Assembly (NCBI GenBank): GCA_044226785.1
Contig: JBGAGK010000018.1
Location: forward strand, 1-64,000
From: TMP-86 sp039807285
GTDB taxonomy: Bacteria > Pseudomonadota > Gammaproteobacteria > Steroidobacterales > Steroidobacteraceae
Reading direction: 5' to 3'
Length of the DNA: 64,000 bases
The position numbers and the translations under genes were made by a program. Positions within the stretch are counted from its first letter, which is position 1; every line of letters begins with the position of its first letter. Positions 9,748 to 18,504 of this stretch are shown here, piece by piece. Below the pieces are notes generated by a model that saw only the letters and a list, made by a program, of their open reading frames with translations, made no database searches and had not been told where the DNA came from.

Positions 9748-11336
9748 CAGAATTGCCAGTACAGGAATTCACTCACGCCCGCGATGTGCGCCACTCCCAC
9801 CCCTGCCACCACGGCCATTCCAAGACCCCAGGCCAGCGAGGGCTTCCACTCGAGGACGTGCGGCACCGAACCCACGGGTCCGGCCTTGACGCCAAGCGCC
9901 GGTTCGTAACGCTCCAGCATCTGCTGGGTATTGGGTGCGATGAGTGCGAGCGCCAGCAGCGCCAGCATCCACCGCAACGCCGGGAAGAATTGCGGATCAG
10001 GATGGATTGTGCTGACGAATCCCTGGGACCGGACCAGGTCCGGGAGCCGGTCCAGCGCATTCAGCGGCAGGCTGATCCCGTGTGCGCCGAACATGCCGGT
10101 CAGGACATTCCAGGCCGAGGCCAGGGTGGGGGCGCGGAAGAAAGTCATGGCGGCGACGATGCAGACGAACGTCAGCAGGTGATCGCTTCCCCAGCGCAGG
10201 CGATGCGTGCCACGCATCCAGATCCATGCGTGATTGATCACCAGATATACGCCGTTGATCAGGCCCCAGAGGATGAACGTGTAACCGGCACCATGCCACA
10301 GGCCCGAGATGGCCATGGTGAACAGCGTGGGCAGGATCAGCAGATGAAGGAACGAAGCGGGCGTGGTGTTCCGGCCACCCAGCCCCTTCAGGCCGCGGGC
10401 CAGGCGTCGCCGGGTCAGCCAAAGCGTCAGCGGGTTGTACAGGTAGGCTGTGAGGAAGCGCGTCAGCGTCATGTGCCAGCCGGCCCAGAATCCGATGATG
10501 TTCCGCGCACGGAGTGGGGAATTGAAATTGGGCGGCAGCTTGATGCCGAACAGCCGGGCGATGCCGATGGCCATGTCGGAATAGCCGGAAAAATCGAAAT
10601 AGATCTGCAGGGTGAAGCCGATGGCCGCCATCCAGGCCTGGACCAGCGCCACCGGATGGCCCGCAGCGGCCTGCTCGTAGATGGGCGAGACGAACGGCGC
10701 AATGCCATCGGCCAGGACGGTCTTCTTGAACAGTCCGGCGAAGAACAGGGTGGATCCGAGCGCGACGTTGAGTCCGTCGAAGCGGCAGCTGGCGCGTTCG
10801 AACTGCGGCATGACCTCCCGGAAATGCACGATGGGTCCGGCGATGAGCTGGGGGAAGAACATGACGAACAGCAGGTAGTCGCGCAGGGTGAAACTCCTGA
10901 CCCGTCCGCCGGCGACATCCACCAGAAAGCCGATCTTCTGGAAGGTGATGAAGGAAATCCCGAGCGGCAGGATGATCCTCTCGAGGACGAAGCGGGTGCC
11001 GAAGACATCGTCGGTCACGCCAGTGAGGAAATTCGCGTACTTGAAATAGCCCAGGAAGGCGATGTTGAATGCGATGCCGGCGATCAGCAGGACCCGCACG
11101 ATCCGTGGCCTGTTCTCCTGCAGATATCGCAGCAGCAGTCGCGCAAGCAGGTAGTTCAGGGCCACGGAGGGCGCCATGATCAGCACATTGAGCGGCCGCC
11201 ACCAGGCGTAGAAGAACAGCGATGCCGCGATCAGCCACCCCAGGGCAGGGCCCGTCCCGCGTCGGCCCAGCAGGAAGAACAGCCCGACCGTGACCGGCAG
11301 GAACAGGAACAGGAATTCGTAGGAATTGAACAGCAT
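9747..11336 (-). CDS. MBOAT-family membrane O-acyltransferase (AlgI-like)
   Basis: 529-residue multispanning protein with the AlgI/DltB layout. It opens with a helix containing FLFLFLPV, has a central cytoplasmic region with WHMTLTRFL, and carries the invariant histidine in SGLWHGAGYTFILWG. MBOAT proteins of this group take an acyl group from a cytoplasmic thioester donor and hand it across the membrane for attachment to an exopolysaccharide, usually with a periplasmic SGNH partner. Both a carrier protein (11347) and an SGNH-like protein (13501) are encoded just upstream in the same operon. Start and stop spacing is tight: 10 bp from the ACP gene and an overlap with the MaoC-SDR gene. Confidence in the family is high; the acyl group is inferred below. 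Confidence 0.92.
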   Translation of the reverse strand: MLFNSYEFLFLFLPVTVGLFFLLGRRGTGPALGWLIAASLFFYAWWRPLNVLIMAPSVALNYLLARLLLRYLQENRPRIVRVLLIAGIAFNIAFLGYFKYANFLTGVTDDVFGTRFVLERIILPLGISFITFQKIGFLVDVAGGRVRSFTLRDYLLFVMFFPQLIAGPIVHFREVMPQFERASCRFDGLNVALGSTLFFAGLFKKTVLADGIAPFVSPIYEQAAAGHPVALVQAWMAAIGFTLQIYFDFSGYSDMAIGIARLFGIKLPPNFNSPLRARNIIGFWAGWHMTLTRFLTAYLYNPLTLWLTRRRLARGLKGLGGRNTTPASFLHLLILPTLFTMAISGLWHGAGYTFILWGLINGVYLVINHAWIWMRGTHRLRWGSDHLLTFVCIVAAMTFFRAPTLASAWNVLTGMFGAHGISLPLNALDRLPDLVRSQGFVSTIHPDPQFFPALRWMLALLALALIAPNTQQMLERYEPALGVKAGPVGSVPHVLEWKPSLAWGLGMAVVAGVGVAHIAGVSEFLYWQF

Positions 11337-11346
11337 CGGGCTGGCG

Positions 11347-11592
11347 TCAGCCCGATTTCATCTGCTGCACGCAGCGGACGATGGCGCCCACGTCCTCGAA
11401 GGACTCGACATCGGCGATCTTGAAGCGGATCCCCAGCTCCATCTCCACCGCGGCAATGAAATTGATGTAGGTGAAGGAGTCCCAGTTCGGCACGTCGGAC
11501 CGGCGCGTGTCCATCTTGAGCTGCAGGCCATCCTCGCCCAGCAGGTCAGCAAGGATCCGGGAGAACTGCTCGAGCAATTGCTGGTCGGTCAT
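11347..11592 (-). CDS. Stand-alone acyl carrier protein
   Basis: 81-residue acidic four-helix-type ACP. The phosphopantetheine attachment site is Ser39 in NWDSFTYINFI, and helix III contains ELGIRFKIADVESF. The start at 11592 is fixed by the ATGA overlap with the stop of the FkbH-like gene at 11589 and by the usual ACP length; a longer upstream reading frame is only the continuation into the neighbour. It is not next to fatty-acid synthesis genes, so it is a specialised carrier. Between an FkbH-like enzyme and an MBOAT it probably carries the acyl or glyceryl donor for polysaccharide decoration. Confidence 0.93.
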   Translation of the reverse strand: MTDQQLLEQFSRILADLLGEDGLQLKMDTRRSDVPNWDSFTYINFIAAVEMELGIRFKIADVESFEDVGAIVRCVQQMKSG

Positions 11593-13493
11593 GAGGGTCC
11601 TGTATCCACGATATGGGTGGTGTGTGGCTGATAATGCTGCAAATCGAGTGTCCAGTGCGTGGCGCCTTCCGGTCCGGATTGCAGGGCCGGCTGGAATCCA
11701 AGCTCCCTGAACAGATCCCTCACCACGCCGTTCTTCGCAGTGGGGATGAAAGTGCCCCTGATCTGGCGGGCGCCGCGGGAGCGGGCAATCGCGGTCGCGA
11801 TGTTCAGGGCCGCATGCTCGAGCTGTCGGCCGAACACCCGACAACTCATGACCCAGGTATCGATGTCGAGCACATCGGGCTGATCCCTCACGGGCAAAAG
11901 GATCATGGCGCTCACCAGCCCGTTGTCTCCAAACCGGTCTTCGAGCCGGAACTGCAGTATGGTCGCGGCCGGGTCCCGCGACAGGGCGGTGACTGTCTCC
12001 AGTGAGTGTCTGCGCGTGGTCAGGTTGAACTGGTTGGTCTTGCCGATCAGCTGGGCCACGCGCGGCAGGTCGACGGCCTGGGCAAGGCCTGATCGCATGC
12101 GCATGGCAAGGCTTTCCAGGAAACTGCCGGCATCGGAGCTGGCCTGCAGCATCGCGGCGCGTTCCTGGTTGCCGGCGTACTGACTGGCACGCTGGCGGTC
12201 TTCTTCGGTGAAGGCGACAGCTTCGAAGTATCCTGCCTGCTCCACGCAGTTCACGAAGGCGGCCGGGTCTTCGGGCAACTCCGGAACCGCGACCATGGGC
12301 AGCGCCTGCCGGATGTGGGCCCGCTCGACGGGGTTGTCGTCCACGAAGACCAGGCTGTCGAGTCCGATGTTCAGTTCCCCCGCGATGCGCCGGAGGTTGG
12401 CTTCCTTCGGTTCCCAGTTTGCGATGAAACAGGCGATGTCCTCCCGTCGCAGAATCATGTCGGGGTGGTCCCTGAACACCTGCTGCGCGATGTCCGGATC
12501 ATTCTTCGAGCAGACCGCCAGGATGATGCCGCGCTGTGCCAGCCGCTTTGCAAAACCCTGCAGCGCAAGGTGTGCCTCGCCGGCGGCGCTCCCCTGGCCC
12601 AGGACGATGCCCTCCAGGCCATCATCGCCGATCACTCCGCCCCACAGCGTGTTGTCGAGGTCCAGCACCAGGCACTTGCGCGAATGGCCGCGCAGGGCGG
12701 CGAGGATCCGTGCCACGTGTTCGCCATAGGCCGGGACCGCAGAGGGTGCGACCAGCATCCGGGCCTGCAGCCAGCGAGCCGTATCGAACCAGACATGCAG
12801 TCCGTCCCTCATCACGGCACTCTCGAGATCGAGCAGGGTCACGCCTTCCCGGCAGGCGATTTCGATCAGCTTCTCGTTCAGACGCCGGATCAGCCGCCGC
12901 GGCGAAGCCGGGACGGACGTGTCGAAATGTCCGAACAGGGAAGCTTCCGTGTCGAGGAAGGTCTGCTGGATGATGCTGGTGCCCTGTGCGGCTTTCAACG
13001 CCCGCCATGATTCGCACAGGTCTTCGATGTACCGTTCGAGAGTGTCATCGACCTGTGACTGCCCGGCGTCCAGAGGGAGGTCGCCGATGGCCTCCTTCGC
13101 CTGCAGGCAGAACAGCGCCGCTTGGGGTCGGAACTGCCGGACGCCCGAAGCCGCATCGCGCGTTTCCTGATGGATCTGTCCGAACTGGCCGACATGACCC
13201 TGTACCAGCAACCCGCGGCGCAGTGCTGCCACACGGATGCCCGGAAGCAGGTGATCGGTGGTGCAGGTGCCCAGTACCGCAAGGCGCAGCGGCGCCAGGC
13301 CTTCCGATGGTGTTTCTCCGCGGGCCATCGCCTTGAGCACGAGGCGGTCCAGTTGCAGCAGTTCGAGGTAGGTGAGCCGGTGCTGGCTCAGGCTGGACAG
13401 CTGCGGCCACACCTGCGCGGATCCGCCATCCAGCGCGCGCTGGGCCTCACGCAGATCCTTGCGGAAATCGGTGGGTGGGGGGAGCCATTGCAT
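11589..13493 (-). CDS. FkbH-like HAD-IIIC domain protein
   Basis: 634-residue protein of the FkbH family. An N-terminal domain of about 260 residues precedes a HAD core with the nucleophile motif DLDNTLWGG (Asp278 and Asp280), CSKNDP and FVDDNPVE. A C-terminal GNAT-like region starts near VDLPRVAQLIGKTNQFN. Characterised FkbH-type proteins take 1,3-bisphosphoglycerate, dephosphorylate it and load a glyceryl unit onto an ACP. The adjacent ACP gene overlaps by 4 bp, so the pair is expected to make glyceryl-S-ACP or a close relative. The ATG at 13493 is the first start after the upstream gene's stop at 13501. The catalytic Asp pair is intact. Confidence 0.9.
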   Translation of the reverse strand: MQWLPPPTDFRKDLREAQRALDGGSAQVWPQLSSLSQHRLTYLELLQLDRLVLKAMARGETPSEGLAPLRLAVLGTCTTDHLLPGIRVAALRRGLLVQGHVGQFGQIHQETRDAASGVRQFRPQAALFCLQAKEAIGDLPLDAGQSQVDDTLERYIEDLCESWRALKAAQGTSIIQQTFLDTEASLFGHFDTSVPASPRRLIRRLNEKLIEIACREGVTLLDLESAVMRDGLHVWFDTARWLQARMLVAPSAVPAYGEHVARILAALRGHSRKCLVLDLDNTLWGGVIGDDGLEGIVLGQGSAAGEAHLALQGFAKRLAQRGIILAVCSKNDPDIAQQVFRDHPDMILRREDIACFIANWEPKEANLRRIAGELNIGLDSLVFVDDNPVERAHIRQALPMVAVPELPEDPAAFVNCVEQAGYFEAVAFTEEDRQRASQYAGNQERAAMLQASSDAGSFLESLAMRMRSGLAQAVDLPRVAQLIGKTNQFNLTTRRHSLETVTALSRDPAATILQFRLEDRFGDNGLVSAMILLPVRDQPDVLDIDTWVMSCRVFGRQLEHAALNIATAIARSRGARQIRGTFIPTAKNGVVRDLFRELGFQPALQSGPEGATHWTLDLQHYQPHTTHIVDTGPS

Positions 13494-13500
13494 GGGATCT

Positions 13501-14490
13501 TCAGGGCTCCGTGGAATGCCGATCGGCCAGGCAGCGTCTGATGGAGGTCCCCGCTTCGGTGAAGAACGCGCGGGACCAGCGGTGCGCGCTTTCCGGATTC
13601 AGGTGCGAGCGGTCGAAGGTGGTCAGATCCATCGGAGTCGGGGCAACGAATTGCACACCGAGGGACTCCGCCAGGGCACGTGCCGTACCCAGATGGGTCT
13701 GGCTGCTGGGCACGATGGTCATCAGTACACAATCGCGCGGCACCGGCAATGAGTCCAGGAACTGTTTCGCGCGCGGAACGTAGGCGGTCAAGACCTTCGA
13801 ATCCACGGCCGGGTCGTAGTTCACCTCGAAATGGCCCCACTTGGCCGCGAACCGCTGATAGCCCCCCGTGGTGAGCGAGCGGAAGAAGGCCTCGTTTCCG
13901 CCGCAAAGGGCAGGGAAGGGTGAGCACAGCCAGTGGTGCGGCCATTGCCACAGGCGCTTGACCCGGTAATGGCCGCGCAGGGAGTCATCATGCATCACCG
14001 CGCTGGCAACATCGGTCTTGTGGGTTTCGAAATAGTCATCCACGTTGATGATCACGACGGAGGGTCGCGGGTTGATCTGTCGCAGCAGTGCCCGCTCGAA
14101 GGTGTAGTTCTCCCAGTAGGCGAAACCCAGCAGGAAGTACCGCGCGGGCAGGCTCTGCATCCAGGCATCGGTGATGTTGGTCGAAAAACCGAACTGCACG
14201 CGGCTGTTGCCCAGGAACAGCACATCGGCGCGTGCCACGTAGTCGCGGATGCCGGGTTCCAGCGAAAACCAGAATGCGCCGTGGTCATAGTCGCCATACT
14301 GCGGCGCCTGGCAATAGGCCAGGTAGTGGCCATCCCTGTAGCCGGCGGCCGGGCAGGCGAAGATCCCCTGGGTGCGCAGGGTGTAGACATAACCGGCCAG
14401 GGCCGCGCCCAGCAGCAACACGAGATAAAAAGTCAGCCGCCACGGTGACAGGGCCACTGCCGTGGCGTCGGAAATACTGGGTTGGGTCAT
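13501..14490 (-). CDS. Membrane-anchored SGNH/AlgJ-like protein
   Basis: 329-residue protein with one N-terminal membrane helix (about residues 17-40) and a periplasmic domain. Two short blocks suggest an SGNH-type hydrolase/transferase fold: FLGNSRVQFG near residue 92, where GNSR could supply the nucleophile, and DRSHLNPESAHRW near residue 294, with the Asp-x-x-His pair expected near the C-terminus. It is the first gene of the FkbH-ACP-MBOAT-MaoC/SDR operon. Alginate-like systems use a periplasmic SGNH protein (AlgJ or AlgX) to complete acyl transfer after the MBOAT step, which is the role I infer. Sequence similarity to AlgJ itself is not obvious by eye. A function as a generic hypothetical protein cannot be excluded. 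Confidence 0.62.
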   Translation of the reverse strand: MTQPSISDATAVALSPWRLTFYLVLLLGAALAGYVYTLRTQGIFACPAAGYRDGHYLAYCQAPQYGDYDHGAFWFSLEPGIRDYVARADVLFLGNSRVQFGFSTNITDAWMQSLPARYFLLGFAYWENYTFERALLRQINPRPSVVIINVDDYFETHKTDVASAVMHDDSLRGHYRVKRLWQWPHHWLCSPFPALCGGNEAFFRSLTTGGYQRFAAKWGHFEVNYDPAVDSKVLTAYVPRAKQFLDSLPVPRDCVLMTIVPSSQTHLGTARALAESLGVQFVAPTPMDLTTFDRSHLNPESAHRWSRAFFTEAGTSIRRCLADRHSTEP

Positions 14491-14509
14491 AAGATTCGGC
14501 TGGTATATT
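14482..14509 (+). promoter_or_regulatory. Candidate sigma-70 promoter for the methyltransferase gene
   Basis: TTGGGT at 14482-14487 and TATATT at 14504-14509 are separated by 16 bp. The -10 box carries a TGG extension immediately upstream (extended -10). It lies in the 72-bp gap between divergent genes, with about 50 nt to the ATG at 14563. GGAG sits about 10 nt before that ATG. Confidence 0.38.
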
Positions 14510-14562
14510 AACGTACACTGTCAAGTCCACAGCAAAGTTGTTTCTTCCGGAGAATCCTTGTC

Positions 14563-15297
14563 ATGCGACGCCGAGAACTGACGGCCACCATCGAGCCCTT
14601 TGATTCGTTCTGGGAGGCACCCGACGACATCGAAAAGGGGTATCGCAGCTTTGCACTGTTTTACAAGGACAACTACGGAAAGTACTTCCCGACTGACCGC
14701 AACGCCAACATCCTGTGCGTGTCCTGCGGTCCTGGATACGGTGTCAGCCTGCTGTCAGAGCTGGGCTACACGCAGGTGCTGGGCATCGATTCGTTCCCCG
14801 ACAAGATCGAACACGCGAAGCGCCACGATCTGAACTGCCGCACGGCATACGCCTTCGATTTCCTGGAAGACAGCGCGGATGCGTCCTTCGACCTGATCTT
14901 CGTGGAACAGGAACTGAACCACCTGACCAAGCCGGAGATCCTGGATTTCCTGGCCCTGTGTCGGCGCAAACTCAAACCCGGGGCGCGACTGATCGCCTTT
15001 GCACTCAATGGCGCGAATCCCCTCACCGGGGCCGAGGCGCTGGCCCAGAATTTCGATCACCAGAACACCTTCACCGAATACACCTTCAACCAGGTACTGC
15101 TGCACAGCGGGTTCGACCAGGTGAAGGTTTTCGACCTCAACCTGTACGTGTTCTACTCCAATCCGTTCAACTACGTTGCCATGGCCGCGGCGGCGACCCT
15201 GAAGCTCATGTTCCGGGCCTGTTACATTCTCTACGGCAAGAACAACAAGCTGTTCGCCAAGAAGATCGCGGCGACCTGCATCCGGCCTGCCGCCTGA
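14563..15297 (+). CDS. Class I SAM-dependent methyltransferase
   Basis: 244-residue protein with a clear SAM-binding motif I, CVSCGPGYGVSLL, followed by an acidic residue at the end of strand 2 (LGIDSFP). Then come FDLIFVEQELNHL and RRKLKPGARLIAF, the usual post-I and motif III layout. The C-terminal quarter is hydrophobic and basic (helix around YVAMAAAATLKLMFRACYI), which may bring it to the membrane, where lipid-linked glycans are built. It is the first gene of a plus-strand pair with the flippase at 15308, 10 bp apart. Probable role: methylation of a sugar or acyl group of the repeat unit. The acceptor is unknown. Confidence 0.85.
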   Translation: MRRRELTATIEPFDSFWEAPDDIEKGYRSFALFYKDNYGKYFPTDRNANILCVSCGPGYGVSLLSELGYTQVLGIDSFPDKIEHAKRHDLNCRTAYAFDFLEDSADASFDLIFVEQELNHLTKPEILDFLALCRRKLKPGARLIAFALNGANPLTGAEALAQNFDHQNTFTEYTFNQVLLHSGFDQVKVFDLNLYVFYSNPFNYVAMAAAATLKLMFRACYILYGKNNKLFAKKIAATCIRPAA

Positions 15298-15307
15298 CCC
15301 TCAGCGA

Positions 15308-16546
15308 GTGCGCGCGCGCCTGCTGCAATCCGAATCGCTCCGGTCCGCCTTTGGCTTTGCCCTCGGTGGCGTGGGGTTCGCGGCGGGAAACATCCTGCTG
15401 GCACGCGTGCTGCCGCCGGATGCGTTCGGCATCGTGGCGCTGGTACTGGCCTTGAACCAGTTCGGTGTCACCTTCGGGCCGCTCGGCCTCGAGGTGGTGG
15501 CCAACCGGCATCGCCCACGGGTGGACCGGCGGCTTGCCCTGTACTCGCTGAGCACGGCGCTTCTGACCGGCATCATCGCGGCGATCGCTGCACGGCTGTA
15601 CTACGGGCTTTCGATGATGGTCTCGATGCTGCTGCTGGTCATGATCATCGGCAGCGCGACCAATCGCGTGTGCGTGGCGTTGTTTCAGGGTGATCACCGG
15701 ATGCGCCCGGCCATGGCGATGTCCCAGGTGATGAACTACGTGCTGCTGGGCGCGGCGGTGTTCGGCATGCTGCGCGGCTGGAAGGACCCGGAACCGGTGA
15801 TCGTCTGGATGATGGCCGGGTTCCTGCTTTCCTCGGCCTGGGGGTGGAAAGTGGCGCATGACAGCGTGAATGCCACGCGACACCCGCTGAACCGCCGCCT
15901 GGCGCTTCACGAAGGACTCTCCGTGCTGGGCGTAGGGGTGGGTGTGCAGATCCTCATGCAGTTCGAGCGTCTGGCCATCCCGAAGGTCGGCACGCTGCAG
16001 ATGCTGGGGCTTTATGCGGTGCTTGCGGCGATCGCGGGCTCGGCATTCCGCATGATCGAGATGGGCAATGCCTTTACGCTCCTGCCGCGGCTTCGCGCCG
16101 TGAGCGATGCGGCGGCAGCGCGCACGGTGATCCGGCGCGAGTCGTTGACCGCTGCGGTGGCTTCGCTCCTGTCGGCAATTGCGATCCTGGTGGTCGCTCC
16201 GCTGGTGTTCGACCGTCTCCTGGCCGGCAAATTCGCCTACGATCGCACGCTGATCATCGCCTGCATCGTGGTCGGCTTCATCAAGGTCTGGTCAGGGTTT
16301 GCCACCACCGTCACGACCGCCTGCGGCACACAGCGCATGCTGGTCACGGCCAGCGTGCTCACCTGGATCAGCATTGGTCTTGCCATCGGCGGAGCAGTCC
16401 TGGGAGCCCGCTTCGGGCTGATCGGCATCCTGTATGGCGTGGGTGCTGCCTGGCTGCTGCTGGCCTGCGGCGCAAGTTATCTTGCCCTGCGCAGCTTCCT
16501 GGTGCGCTTTGGCCACCCCTCACGGCCGCCGGTCGAGGCGGCGTAG
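15308..16546 (+). CDS. Second Wzx-like polysaccharide flippase
   Basis: 412-residue polytopic protein with about 12 helices, of the same MOP-type flippase group as the gene at 2664. Shared features are GNILLARVLP near the N-terminus and GARFGLIGILYGV near the C-terminus. The start is GTG at 15308, 10 bp after the methyltransferase stop. The 3' end meets the convergent asparagine-synthase-like gene with only 4 bp between them. Two paralogous flippases within 16 kb suggest either two distinct lipid-linked substrates or a duplicated transporter. Confidence 0.8.
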   Translation: MRARLLQSESLRSAFGFALGGVGFAAGNILLARVLPPDAFGIVALVLALNQFGVTFGPLGLEVVANRHRPRVDRRLALYSLSTALLTGIIAAIAARLYYGLSMMVSMLLLVMIIGSATNRVCVALFQGDHRMRPAMAMSQVMNYVLLGAAVFGMLRGWKDPEPVIVWMMAGFLLSSAWGWKVAHDSVNATRHPLNRRLALHEGLSVLGVGVGVQILMQFERLAIPKVGTLQMLGLYAVLAAIAGSAFRMIEMGNAFTLLPRLRAVSDAAAARTVIRRESLTAAVASLLSAIAILVVAPLVFDRLLAGKFAYDRTLIIACIVVGFIKVWSGFATTVTTACGTQRMLVTASVLTWISIGLAIGGAVLGARFGLIGILYGVGAAWLLLACGASYLALRSFLVRFGHPSRPPVEAA

Positions 16547-16550
16547 CGCA

Positions 16551-18473
16551 TCAGGCGGCCAGCTGCAGTCGCAGGTCGGCCACGGAAGCGCCCTTGATCT
16601 GCAGCCGATACCAGACTTCGGCATTGAGCAGCAGCCAGAGCCGGTTGCCGTGGTCGGCGCTGCCGCCCAGGTGCTCATCGACCAGTCTGCGCATCGGCCC
16701 GGACTGCAGCACGCCGTCGGCGACCAGCTCGGAACGGGGGAGGATGCTGCCATACAGGCGACGGTATTCCTCGCGCAGCAGGTAGGGCATGCCCACCGCG
16801 AATCCCTGCTTCGGACGGTCCATCAGCGCGCGCGGCAGGTAGCGATTGGCCAGGCGCCGCTGCAGGAAGCGCAATTGCCTGCCGCGCACTTTGACATGGT
16901 CAGGCAGGCGGGCCGCAAACTCCGCCAGCCGATGATCCATGAAAGGGCTGCGTGCCTCCAGGCCATGCGCCATGGTCATGCGGTCGGTGATCATCACCGG
17001 GTGATCGGCCAGGCGCACTTCGGCATCCGCGTACAACATGCGATCGAGCGGCGAGCCACCTTCGAGCCGTTCGAACGGCTCCTTGATGCAGCTCTCCGGG
17101 TCGAACCCACACAATGCTTCGAGACTCGCCGGCGTGAACAGCGATGCGCGGGTGGGCGCATCGAAGTAGAAATACGAAAGGCTCCCCGAGTAGCGCGCAC
17201 CGCCCTCCAGCAGGGACATGCGCTGCAGCCAGTTGAGCTTGTGGCTGACGCTCTTGTACCAGCGCCCTGAAGGCAGCAGGTTCAGCAGCGGCCCGATGAG
17301 CCCGGTGCGCACCAGCCGCGGCACCCGTGCGAAGGAGGCAGCCAGGGAATAGCCGTAGTACCGGTCGTATCCGCCGAAGGTCTCATCGCCGCCATCCCCG
17401 CCGATCACCACTTTCACGCTCTGGCGGGTGAACTGCGCCAGTTCGTACATGCACAGTGCCAGCGCATCGGAGGGCTCATCCAGGTGCCAGACCAGGGTCG
17501 GAAGCGAGTGCGCCAGGTCGAGCCTGAGCGGGCCTTCATGGTGATCGGTGCGCAGGAGTTGTGCGATCTGCCGTGCGTAGGGGGCTTCGTCGAAGCCTGC
17601 GTGAGGCACGCTCAAGGTGAACGTGGGAAAGCCCTCCGGCACGCAATGACGGCGCAGCATGGCCACGATCAGGCTCGAATCCAGGCCGCCGCTCAGAAAT
17701 GCCCCCACCGGCACGTCGCTCGCCAGGTGCAGGCGGAGCGAGGCGAGGATTTCCGCTTCCAGCGCATCGGTGAGTTCGTCATCACTCCCGGTCAGTTTCG
17801 GGGCCCAGGCATGGGACCAGTAGCGCCAGACGCGAGGGGGCGAGCCTTGCGTCACGCTCAGTGCATGGCCCGGCGGGAGCTTGCGCACGCCGCGGAACAT
17901 GCTGCGCGGAGCGGCGATGACCCGCAGGGCCAGGTACTGATCCAGGGCCTCGAGGTCCAGCTCCCTCAGGGACGGATCGGCCGCCAGCAGCGCCTTGATC
18001 TCAGAGCCAAAGCTGAAGGCATTGCCGCGCTGGGCATAGAAGAAGGGCTTCTGGCCGAGGTGATCGCGGGCTGCGAACAGCGTGCGCCTGCGGACATCCC
18101 AGAGGGCGAAGGCGAACATTCCACGCAGATGGGACAGGCATGCTTCCCCGTATTCGCGGTACAGGTGCAGGATGGTCTCGCAATCGCTGTGGGTCATGAA
18201 CCGGTGGCCGCGGGACTCCAGGTCCTTGCGCAATTCACGATAGTTGTAGATCTCGCCATTGGCGACCAGGACGAGGCTCCGGTCCTCAGTGAGAAGCGGC
18301 TGGTGACCGCCCGCAAGATCAATGATGGACAGTCGGCGTTGACCCAGAGCCGCGTGCTCGTCCTGGTAGCGGCCCTCATCGTCCGGTCCGCGATGCACGA
18401 GCGCCGGCAGGAGCCGGTCCAGGGCATCGGCGTGCTCGCGCATCGGCGCGACCAGTCCTGCGATTCCGCACAT
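16551..18473 (-). CDS. asnB: Asparagine synthase (glutamine-hydrolysing)-like amidotransferase
   Basis: 640-residue enzyme with both AsnB domains. The N-terminal Ntn glutaminase starts Met-Cys2-Gly-Ile and contains HRGPDDEG and ANGEIYNY. The synthetase domain has the pyrophosphate loop SGGLDSS at 261-267 and GGDGGDETFGGY. This is the usual length for the family. Exopolysaccharide and XrtA loci commonly carry such a protein, where it is thought to amidate a uronic acid or another acidic sugar rather than to make free asparagine; this is inference. It is the last gene of a minus-strand set with the epimerase and WecB genes. Confidence 0.9.
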   Translation of the reverse strand: MCGIAGLVAPMREHADALDRLLPALVHRGPDDEGRYQDEHAALGQRRLSIIDLAGGHQPLLTEDRSLVLVANGEIYNYRELRKDLESRGHRFMTHSDCETILHLYREYGEACLSHLRGMFAFALWDVRRRTLFAARDHLGQKPFFYAQRGNAFSFGSEIKALLAADPSLRELDLEALDQYLALRVIAAPRSMFRGVRKLPPGHALSVTQGSPPRVWRYWSHAWAPKLTGSDDELTDALEAEILASLRLHLASDVPVGAFLSGGLDSSLIVAMLRRHCVPEGFPTFTLSVPHAGFDEAPYARQIAQLLRTDHHEGPLRLDLAHSLPTLVWHLDEPSDALALCMYELAQFTRQSVKVVIGGDGGDETFGGYDRYYGYSLAASFARVPRLVRTGLIGPLLNLLPSGRWYKSVSHKLNWLQRMSLLEGGARYSGSLSYFYFDAPTRASLFTPASLEALCGFDPESCIKEPFERLEGGSPLDRMLYADAEVRLADHPVMITDRMTMAHGLEARSPFMDHRLAEFAARLPDHVKVRGRQLRFLQRRLANRYLPRALMDRPKQGFAVGMPYLLREEYRRLYGSILPRSELVADGVLQSGPMRRLVDEHLGGSADHGNRLWLLLNAEVWYRLQIKGASVADLRLQLAA

Positions 18474-18504
18474 CAGCCGGCGAACCTGTGGGAAGCCGGG
18501 TGGT

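Noticed and set aside
9660..11423. A 587-codon open frame on the plus strand, antisense to the MBOAT gene.
   Set aside because: Its product is rich in Gln, Arg, Asp and His with no hydrophobic core, as expected from the complement of a GC-rich membrane protein gene; MBOAT motifs lie on the other strand.
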